DNA of 5,443 nt from an uncultured Paludibacter sp. (GTDB lineage Bacteria; Bacteroidota; Bacteroidia; Bacteroidales; Paludibacteraceae). Within the stretch, counting starts at the first letter, position 1, and each line of letters opens with the position of its first letter. The notes beneath the pieces were generated by a model. The model was not told the origin of the DNA and made no database searches. It saw only the letters and a list, made by a program, of their open reading frames with translations. The stretch covers positions 1-5,443 of the forward strand of contig CALFXE010000019.1 in NCBI GenBank assembly GCA_937927845.1, given 5' to 3'. Positions 1-5,443 of the stretch are shown piece by piece. A program made the position numbers and the translations under genes.

Positions 1-1919
1 ACATTACTCATATCTCCGTGCTGTGCGAAATTGGTCTGCTGAAGCTGTTCCCCCTGCGAACCGTAAATGTTGGTCAGCTGGTAGCACGAGCGAAACATCA
101 CTTTGGCAAGATCCTGCAAGCGTTTATCCTTAAGGTATGTGCCCATCTTATAAATCTCCGGAGTGAAAATAACACCATACACGTCGATGTGTTGATTTTG
201 CGGTGAAACGACTGTCCATCCGGTTGTCTTGAAATTATAGTCGGCCATTCTGCCTGCAGGAAGTGGTATGTCCCACACAACTGTATAGCTGAGACACACA
301 TCCATAGCGTGCTTTGCCCAATCTAAATATTTCTTCTCGCCCAACTGCTCGTAAAGTTCGAGAAACCCTTGAAATGCCGCCCACGAACCCTCCTTATCTT
401 CACAGGTTGCATCAAGCGTACCACCCCAATAACATCCGTTCATCTGCAAATGCCGGTCGGCAAACACCTGAGCGGCTTTAACGGCTGCCTGCTCATATTT
501 CTTGTTCTTAAACAGTTTAGAGGCGCGGATAAGAGGAGCTATATAGAAACCTTCGGCAGTGGAAACCGGATTCCAGGCCGGATCTAGAATACGTTTACTC
601 TGACCCTCGGCACTCTTCTTCAGGAATGCTTCCCATTTTGCGGTGTTGTATTTTTTGCTTTTGCGTGCGGACTCAATTGCTTTCGAGAAATTATACATTG
701 CCTGTCCGCACGATACATGATCTCCTCCGTGATATTTCTCTCCGTTGAATCCTACAGGGAAAACACCCGTAGTCTCATCCACCGGGAAAGTAGACAAGTA
801 GTCCATAGACTTTTGTACTTTCTCAGGAATCGAGCCGTCGCCAATCATCGAACCAAGAACCTGCAAAGCATAGCCGGGCGAATCAGCCTGACCGCACCAC
901 CCCATCACAATATCCTTTCTCATTGAGAGGTCGTACATGGAGAAGCCTTGCTTTTCAGAGTCGAACCCAAACCAACGGTTCAGAGCAAATCTGTACTTGC
1001 TCTCAATAATGGATTGGAAGTCGGCAAATTTGTCAACATCAAACGGTTTATGTATGTCCATCGAAGTGTAAACCGGTTGTTGGAAGCCAGTACCTGGGCG
1101 AGAAATGGCATATGTTTCTATATAAAACTCTTTTTCAATCACCTTTCCCGGTTCCATAGTGATATAAGTGTCTGAATATCTCATCGGTCGTTGTTGCAGA
1201 GCCTTTGCAACGCTGTGCTGCTTGTTGTATCCGATAGGTCCGCTATAAAGAACAAAGTCGGTGTAGCCTTTACCTGCCTCCACTCCCATCGACCACCACT
1301 GGTCTGCCAACACGGCTCCTCTTACAGGACTCGGGGTTGTGTGAATGGCAGCGGCATTCTTTGCTGCACCATCTTCAAGCATAACGAAAGGCATCGGATA
1401 GCGATGATCCTCAAAAATAGCAAATTCGCCCTCTTTACCTTCATACACCGGAATAATATTTGAATTTACGGCAGCGCCATTCTTATTTCCATAATACAAT
1501 ATACCCGGCATAAAAAGGGAAAGATTCTCCCCCTCCATGCGCCATCTCACAGAAAGAGTGGCATGAGTGAGCGGCTCTTTGCCAGTCCATTCATATCTTC
1601 GCACATACTTAATCAAACCCGGTTTCAGCTCTTTGTAAGCATCCCTCAGCTTCATTTCGCCCTGCGGCAGCACAATAGAACCTTTCAATATGTGCCAATC
1701 ATCGCTTTGTTCTTCGGAAGTTGGGTTGGCATACTTCCATCCCGTCATCCAATCGTCCAGCCATCCGGTAGCAATAGCCCACAGACCCTCTGGCTGAGGA
1801 ACGAGGGTTTTGTTGGACGAGATAGGGAAAGAGGGCGGATTTATTTTTTCATTCTTTTTAGCCATGCTGAATGATATTCCCACCACAAGCAGAGATGTCA
1901 GTAATAATAGTTTACGCAT
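1..1919 (-). CDS. Secreted (alpha/alpha)6-barrel glycoside hydrolase-like protein, possibly GH154-like, 3' end missing
   Basis: The minus-strand frame is open from an ATG at 1919-1917 to the left edge, giving 639 residues with no stop, so the C-terminus lies outside the window. Residues 1-20 form a Sec signal peptide (MRKLLLLTSLLVVGISFSMA) with likely cleavage after SMA, so the product is exported. Residues of about 30-290 look like a beta-rich N-terminal domain. Residues of about 300-639 are helical with repeated aromatic and glycine motifs, as in six-hairpin glycosidases: MGWCGQADSPGYALQ (339-353), YWGGTLDATCEDKEGSW (497-513), GWTVVSPQNQHIDVYG (567-582). Conserved acidic residues in these motifs (for example D508, E510, D579) are candidates for catalysis, but I cannot assign them. 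From memory the motifs resemble GH154-type beta-glucuronidases of Bacteroides; the exact family is inference. The start is 43 bases after the GH43-type gene, which implies one operon and a joint role in polysaccharide breakdown. No Shine-Dalgarno sequence is seen, which is normal for Bacteroides. Confidence 0.85.
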   Translation of the reverse strand, partial: MRKLLLLTSLLVVGISFSMAKKNEKINPPSFPISSNKTLVPQPEGLWAIATGWLDDWMTGWKYANPTSEEQSDDWHILKGSIVLPQGEMKLRDAYKELKPGLIKYVRRYEWTGKEPLTHATLSVRWRMEGENLSLFMPGILYYGNKNGAAVNSNIIPVYEGKEGEFAIFEDHRYPMPFVMLEDGAAKNAAAIHTTPSPVRGAVLADQWWSMGVEAGKGYTDFVLYSGPIGYNKQHSVAKALQQRPMRYSDTYITMEPGKVIEKEFYIETYAISRPGTGFQQPVYTSMDIHKPFDVDKFADFQSIIESKYRFALNRWFGFDSEKQGFSMYDLSMRKDIVMGWCGQADSPGYALQVLGSMIGDGSIPEKVQKSMDYLSTFPVDETTGVFPVGFNGEKYHGGDHVSCGQAMYNFSKAIESARKSKKYNTAKWEAFLKKSAEGQSKRILDPAWNPVSTAEGFYIAPLIRASKLFKNKKYEQAAVKAAQVFADRHLQMNGCYWGGTLDATCEDKEGSWAAFQGFLELYEQLGEKKYLDWAKHAMDVCLSYTVVWDIPLPAGRMADYNFKTTGWTVVSPQNQHIDVYGVIFTPEIYKMGTYLKDKRLQDLAKVMFRSCYQLTNIYGSQGEQLQQTNFAQHGDMSN

Positions 1920-1962
1920 TTTCTATTGTTTAATTTATTTTGCATAAATGTGATTTTAACTT

Positions 1963-3003
1963 TTAGTCTGCCATTTGGGGAAGATAGAAGTCGAAGTCTA
2001 TATCGCGGTTACTCACCAATGTGCCGTTTATGTACTCCAACGGAGCCACCTGAATAGATGAACGGCGCAACTCGTAGGGCACGTTTCCGTTTACGTCGTG
2101 CGCATCCTGAGTATGAGACTTTCTGCCCGGATGAGTAAAATAGAATACATATGCTTTATCGCCAAGCACCACCACATCACCATGCGCACCGCTTGGGGTA
2201 TCATCTTTTCTCTGCGAAGGCTTGTCGAGAATCAATCCTTGCTTTTCCCATTTCTCCAGATCCGACGATTTATACACTCTCATGCCATGCCATTCATCTG
2301 TCACCATCCAATAATGTCCTGCATACTTGAAAACTTTCGGACCTTCATGTGCACCTCCCCCAATAGCCTCTCTGGCCGGCGACCAGTTATCAAGGTCTTT
2401 ACTTTCCGAGAGCATAGTGTGGGCACCAGCCATCTCGTCTTTATACCACATACGCCACACATTGTCGTCGCCTTTCATCAGCGTGCAATCGATCACCTTG
2501 TCCGACGACAGTTTAGGACTGCCTTTAAACTCCCAGTCCCATAGGTTATCACTTACAAAGTGCACGATATGAGCCTGACCTCCCCAATGATTGCGCACAC
2601 CTTTTATGTAAGACACGAAAAGATGATATTTGCCGTCGTGATATACCACATCAGGAGCCCAAAATGTATTATGACCACGTTCAAAATTCAAGTCGAGGGT
2701 GCCGCGATATACCCAAGTCTTGCCATTGTCGGCAGACTCGGCAATACCTATTCCGTTGCCATAGCAGTAAGCTACATCCGCTGTTTCCTGATTCGCTCTG
2801 CGCTGCGTGTAGAGCATCCACCATGTTTTCTCCTGTCTGTTCCAAATCAACACAGGGTCTGCAGCACCGTCTGTTATCGGGTCGCGATAAAGCGGAGCAG
2901 CCGCTTTACGTACAATTGGCTTACCTTCTGCCACACCAACTCCCGAAACATCCATACAAAATAGAGATAAAGCCATTCCACAATAAACAAATATTTTCTT
3001 CAT
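1963..3003 (-). CDS. Secreted GH43-type five-bladed beta-propeller glycoside hydrolase
   Basis: This is a complete 346-residue protein. Residues 1-25 are a Sec signal peptide, probably cut after GVA; the Cys at 16 is preceded by Phe and does not make a good lipobox. The rest reads as a GH43-type propeller: the first blade has DGAADPVLIW (45-54, candidate base D49), the second has FWAPDVVYHDGKYHLF (114-129), then VIDCTLM (170-176, candidate pKa-modulating D172), and AHEGPKVF (218-225, candidate acid E220) followed by a G-YW element. All three acidic residues of the GH43 mechanism therefore appear to be present, and an active exo-acting glycosidase is expected. GH43 enzymes commonly release arabinose, xylose or galactose from plant glycans; the substrate here cannot be read from sequence. 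The length suits a single catalytic domain with no added binding module. The gene follows the esterase-like gene by 104 bases and precedes the six-hairpin gene by 43. A GH32 or other clan-F-like propeller is a less likely alternative. Confidence 0.9.
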   Translation of the reverse strand: MKKIFVYCGMALSLFCMDVSGVGVAEGKPIVRKAAAPLYRDPITDGAADPVLIWNRQEKTWWMLYTQRRANQETADVAYCYGNGIGIAESADNGKTWVYRGTLDLNFERGHNTFWAPDVVYHDGKYHLFVSYIKGVRNHWGGQAHIVHFVSDNLWDWEFKGSPKLSSDKVIDCTLMKGDDNVWRMWYKDEMAGAHTMLSESKDLDNWSPAREAIGGGAHEGPKVFKYAGHYWMVTDEWHGMRVYKSSDLEKWEKQGLILDKPSQRKDDTPSGAHGDVVVLGDKAYVFYFTHPGRKSHTQDAHDVNGNVPYELRRSSIQVAPLEYINGTLVSNRDIDFDFYLPQMAD

Positions 3004-3107
3004 AATAATATTACTTTATATATAAGACTCAAAAGTCTCTATCCACCCTTAAAATTAAGAATAAGGTAGATATGATTTTATTTTGATTGAATGGGTTGAT
3101 TTACATC

Positions 3108-4991
3108 TTATTTATTCCGTTTTTGCAAGTCCTCTAGTGTTTTTTTCCTATGTTTTATTTTATTTAAATGCATCTCTGAAGCTTTGTCGAAAGGGACATC
3201 TATTTGACCTAAATTGGTATAATCTGTGTTGTTAATGAAAAACACACCTTTATATCTTTGATATAAGTTAAATGGATAAAATTCCTGTGGGGTATGTTGA
3301 CTACCCTTAAACCGGGATAAGGTTAATTTGTTAAAATCAGGAGTTAAGGGGATATAAAAAGCATCGGCCTCAATTGAGTTTAAAAAGTATTCAATACTAT
3401 TATCAGGAGGAATACTTAGCGTATTATTTTTTATGTTAAAACTTTCATCATAAGCCATCGATTTTCCATTTCCCAGCAAAAACAGGATGGGGGAATAGCT
3501 TTCAGCGTATGTTTTGCGCATATTACACCCGAAAGACGTACAAGGTACAGCCGGATAAGTTGAAATGGGGTTAATATGTCCCGCATGTCCGTAGATTATT
3601 GTTTTTACACTTTCATTTTTGGCAAACTTGTCAATTAAAAATTTCGCATTTACAAACATGACAGAATCTCGTTGTCTTAATCTTTCTATTCCGTCGTCTC
3701 CCATATTCTTTGAAACTCTCAAAATATGCAAGATGCATTCGGTTTCTTCTGTAGTAAGTAACTTTTCTATTTTTTCTCGATAAGAATCAAGAAAGTTAAT
3801 TGCAACGCTAAGGTCTTCTTTCATTAATAGAAGGGAAAATTGATCAACTTCTGGTATCTGCAGCTCTTGATTTAGATTCGTAATAAAATCAAAAATATCC
3901 ATAGCTGATCTTTGAGAGGAAGTATTGATATAATTATAATCAAAACCATATAGTTTTACTTTAGAATCCTTTGTTTTATCCGAATTAAAGATTCGCAAAT
4001 CATTTAAAAAATTAATTTTAGCTTGATCAATGACTATTGAAGAATCGAGCTCGTAACTTTCATCCTGAATGAATCTATTATAAGCGAATGATTTTTCAAG
4101 GGGCATTTCCAGCAATATTAATTTGCAATTTAATCTTTCTACTGCCTGAAATATTAATTGGTAGGCCAAATTACTTATACCATTGTTTCCATGCAATGAC
4201 TCCCCTAAACCAATAATCTTTTTATTATAAATTTCATCGATTTGCTCCAATTCAATTGTTTCATTACTATTTATAGTCGTGAATTTAGTTTTTCTCTCTA
4301 CTGTTAATGGAGGAAGAGCATTAACAGGAAATGCATCAATTGGTTTGCCATCTATTAATATATTCAACTTAGAAAAAGCGATGTATGCATCTTTATCATT
4401 ATCTCCTTCGGCATTAATTCGGACATTCATCATCTTCGCATTTGTTAACGCAATGCTTTTTGAAGCAGAACTCAATACGGTATCTGGTATTAGGATTAAG
4501 GTATCAGAAAAAAGAGTGTTCTCCAACCCATCTATAACATCCAAAACTACAGAAACAAGTTTTATGTTTTTTCCTTTACTTTCAAACTCAACTTTAGCTT
4601 CTTTCATATTACTATCAGGAAGTAAAATCCGCTGCTCGTATTCCGTTCTTAACCGTTTATAAAAAGGAAATCCTTTGAGATATCTCTTAATGAATAATTT
4701 ACGGTTTGAATCTTGCCTGTAAGCGGAAATAGAGTAATTACTATATGAGGCATTTTCACGCCATGGGTAAATTATGGTAGAGTCAGACTTCATTGTAAAA
4801 TGTAAATCATATACATTCGTATAGGTTTGTCTTTCTAATTGTGCTAAACACGACATGGAAATAGCTAGTAATAGAAATAAAAGATAAGCTTTTGTCGTTG
4901 AATTCTTTTTTTTAGACCATCTCATACACCTTGAGAGTACCCTATCGAATATAATTGCTGAAAATAAATTCGTTTTTTTCATGTTTCTCAT
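3108..4991 (-). CDS. Secreted erythromycin-esterase-like superfamily protein with unknown N-terminal domain
   Basis: This is a 627-residue protein. Residues 35-50 are hydrophobic and end in SMSCLAQ, fitting Sec signal peptidase cleavage after A50. The preceding 34 residues are basic and unusually long, so translation may really start at M4 (4982) or M23 (4925); M23 would give a standard 28-residue signal. Residues of about 51-245 are beta-rich and not recognised. Residues of about 246-515 carry motifs of the erythromycin-esterase family (EreA/EreB/EreC and relatives): GLGESLHG (261-268, with E264 and H267 at the expected catalytic positions), LLEMP (293-297), LYGFD (347-351), RDSVMFVNAKFL (441-452), IYGHAGHINP (466-475, H469 and H472), and LFLLGNG (503-509). 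The basic residue I would expect shortly after the first His motif is not evident. Many family members have no known link to macrolides, so resistance should not be assumed. The C-terminal ~110 residues are unassigned and end in a Lys-rich tail. The base composition is more AT-rich than in the two genes downstream. Confidence 0.85.
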   Translation of the reverse strand: MRNMKKTNLFSAIIFDRVLSRCMRWSKKKNSTTKAYLLFLLLAISMSCLAQLERQTYTNVYDLHFTMKSDSTIIYPWRENASYSNYSISAYRQDSNRKLFIKRYLKGFPFYKRLRTEYEQRILLPDSNMKEAKVEFESKGKNIKLVSVVLDVIDGLENTLFSDTLILIPDTVLSSASKSIALTNAKMMNVRINAEGDNDKDAYIAFSKLNILIDGKPIDAFPVNALPPLTVERKTKFTTINSNETIELEQIDEIYNKKIIGLGESLHGNNGISNLAYQLIFQAVERLNCKLILLEMPLEKSFAYNRFIQDESYELDSSIVIDQAKINFLNDLRIFNSDKTKDSKVKLYGFDYNYINTSSQRSAMDIFDFITNLNQELQIPEVDQFSLLLMKEDLSVAINFLDSYREKIEKLLTTEETECILHILRVSKNMGDDGIERLRQRDSVMFVNAKFLIDKFAKNESVKTIIYGHAGHINPISTYPAVPCTSFGCNMRKTYAESYSPILFLLGNGKSMAYDESFNIKNNTLSIPPDNSIEYFLNSIEADAFYIPLTPDFNKLTLSRFKGSQHTPQEFYPFNLYQRYKGVFFINNTDYTNLGQIDVPFDKASEMHLNKIKHRKKTLEDLQKRNK

Positions 4992-5115
4992 AATTTTCGA
5001 AAAAGGTTGTATATCAATTTAATCTCTATGGGATTAATCAATAATATGAAAAAACCGTCTAATTAACTAAATAAACAGGAGATACACAACTAAATCATAA
5101 TATTTAAATTCAATT

Positions 5116-5129
5116 ATGTTCAAGAACAT
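5116..5129. promoter_or_regulatory. Short perfect inverted repeat ATGTTC-AA-GAACAT
   Basis: Two 6-base arms are exact reverse complements around a 2-base spacer. The loop is too short for a stable RNA hairpin, so a protein-binding dyad is more plausible than a terminator. It lies about 125 bases upstream of the esterase-like gene. A role as operator is inference, and a dyad of this size can occur by chance in AT-rich DNA. Confidence 0.3.
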
Positions 5130-5158
5130 CTCTGGCGCTATATTAAAGGTGTAGTAAC

Positions 5159-5168
5159 GATTCGAATC
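5159..5168. repeat. Perfect 10-base palindrome GATTCGAATC
   Basis: The sequence equals its own reverse complement. It resembles the T-loop of a tRNA, but position 53 would be A opposite C61 and no acceptor or anticodon arms fit around it, so it is not a tRNA gene. Function is unknown; it may be an isolated protein-binding dyad or a chance match. It is not in phase with the 22-base array to the right. Confidence 0.35.
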
Positions 5169-5244
5169 TGATAAAATTTAAAGTACCCACCTTCCATCGC
5201 GTGTCCCGCGTATAAATTATTACATCCATAAGGGAAAAAAAATT

Positions 5245-5279
5245 ATTACTTAAGGAACTAAATTCGATTACTTAAGGAA
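5245..5279 (+). repeat. Two direct copies of ATTACTTAAGGAA, 22 bases apart
   Basis: Identical 13-base copies lie at 5245-5257 and 5267-5279, offset by exactly 22 bases. Each is centred on the palindrome CTTAAG (centres 5251.5 and 5273.5). The second centre is exactly 22 bases before the first GACA-NN-TGTC centre, so these copies belong to the same phased array. A degenerate third copy (TAAGG at 5229-5233) lies 22 bases further left. Confidence 0.85.
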
Positions 5280-5288
5280 AGGAATCGT

Positions 5289-5376
5289 TCGACAGCTGTC
5301 AGAATGTATTTTGACAATTGTCGAAATCGTTTTTGACAACTGTCGTAATGCATTTCGACATATGTCAAACGATTAG
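5289..5376. repeat. Four-unit array of GACA-NN-TGTC palindromes with exact 22-base period
   Basis: The core units are GACAGCTGTC (5291-5300), GACAATTGTC (5313-5322), GACAACTGTC (5335-5344) and GACATATGTC (5357-5366). Three are perfect palindromes and the third differs only in its two central bases. Starts are offset by exactly 22 bases, about two helical turns, placing every site on the same DNA face. The flanks are also conserved (mostly T-T or T-C before, then AAT and TT after), and the segments between units are themselves partly symmetrical, as in GTCGTAATGCATTTCGAC at 5342-5359. The palindromes lack loops, so they act more plausibly as DNA sites for a dimeric protein than as RNA hairpins. 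Repressors of the BlaI/MecI/CopY type bind TACA-NN-TGTA, which is similar in shape; a link is only a suggestion. Iteron-like or recombination functions are alternatives. Confidence 0.9.
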
Positions 5377-5389
5377 TTCTATTAAGTAA
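5373..5389 (-). repeat. Inverted copy of the left-end element, closing the array
   Basis: TTAGTTCTATTAAGTAA is close to the reverse complement of TTACTTAAGGAACTAA at 5246-5261, differing by one substitution and one inserted base. Its TTAA core is centred at 5383.5, which is 22 bases after the last GACA-NN-TGTC centre and 132 (6 x 22) after the first CTTAAG centre. The array is thus bounded by inverted elements in the same helical phase. Confidence 0.65.
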
Positions 5390-5443
5390 ATGACTTTTAC
5401 TGATTTGAGTAGACACTTTTTGATTCTTTAAACTGAGAAACTA

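Larger units (their letters stand above)
4992..5223. other. AT-rich non-coding region upstream of the esterase-like gene
   Basis: No convincing gene is seen on either strand; the only small frame noted is a 19-codon minus-strand one without support. The stretch should contain the leader and promoter of the minus-strand esterase-like gene. It contains two short dyads: ATGTTC-AA-GAACAT at 5116-5129 and the perfect palindrome GATTCGAATC at 5159-5168. A weak match to the Bacteroides promoter (TATTATTG reading on the minus strand, 5046-5039, with TTTA 21 bases upstream) is present but departs from TAnnTTTG/TTTG, so it is not annotated as a promoter. Confidence 0.6.

Noticed and set aside
18..1874. 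Plus-strand open frames opposite the six-hairpin gene
   Set aside because: The minus strand is continuously open for 639 codons with a signal peptide and family-like motifs; the plus-strand frames are short and low in information.
2098..3005. Several plus-strand open frames opposite the GH43-type gene
   Set aside because: They are antisense shadows of a gene with full-length family motifs and a signal peptide.
3025..3038. Hairpin AGACT-CAAA-AGTCT as a terminator after the esterase-like gene
   Set aside because: The stem is only five pairs, no U-run follows on the minus strand, and it sits just before the GH43-type start codon.
5039..5071. Possible Bacteroides promoter for the esterase-like gene on the minus strand (TATTATTG with TTTA 21 bases upstream)
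   Set aside because: Both boxes miss the consensus (TAnnTTTG and TTTG) by one base, and near matches of this quality are common in AT-rich DNA.
5155..5172. tRNA T-arm because of TTCGAATC
   Set aside because: The closing base pair is absent and no cloverleaf can be drawn on either strand around it.
5129..5188. Minus-strand 19-codon frame starting at an ATG near 5188
   Set aside because: Very short, no ribosome-binding signal, and no recognisable sequence features.
5311..5340. TTGACA-like strings in the array read as sigma-70 -35 boxes
   Set aside because: They are part of the repeated palindromes, no matching -10 boxes follow, and Bacteroides does not use the TTGACA/TATAAT promoter.
5245..5389. 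CRISPR array
   Set aside because: The period is only 22 bases with conserved sequence through most of each unit; there are no unique spacers of typical length.

Overview
The window looks like a chromosomal piece of a Bacteroides-type gut bacterium (phylum Bacteroidota). The evidence is two secreted carbohydrate-active proteins encoded back to back, Sec signal peptides on all three genes, AT-rich spacers, and no clear Shine-Dalgarno sequence at the gene starts. The species cannot be named from the sequence alone.

All three protein genes lie on the minus strand and read right to left. The first in reading order (4991-3108) encodes a secreted 627-residue protein. Its C-terminal half has the motifs of the erythromycin-esterase-like (EreA/EreB) superfamily; its N-terminal part is unrecognised. 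After a 104-base gap comes a complete secreted five-bladed beta-propeller glycosidase of GH43 type (3003-1963) with all three expected acidic catalytic residues. After a further 43 bases comes a large secreted protein that runs off the left edge (1919-1). It looks like an (alpha/alpha)6-barrel 'six-hairpin' glycoside hydrolase, possibly GH154-like. The two glycosidases are probably co-transcribed parts of a polysaccharide utilization locus. No SusC, SusD or regulator gene is inside the window. The esterase-like gene is visibly more AT-rich and may not belong to the same functional unit.

The right end (4992-5443) has no convincing gene. It holds the most unusual feature of the window: an ordered array of short palindromes at about 5224-5393. 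Four GACA-NN-TGTC palindromes have centres exactly 22 bases apart. In the same 22-base phase they are flanked by two CTTAAG-centred elements on the left and one inverted TTAA-centred element on the right, giving seven centres in register. A weaker eighth unit may lie further left. The segments between the GACA-NN-TGTC palindromes are themselves partly symmetrical, so dyad centres recur about every 11 bases. This is best explained as a DNA-level binding array for a dimeric protein, such as a multi-site operator. Its target gene could be the esterase-like gene on the left or an unseen gene to the right.
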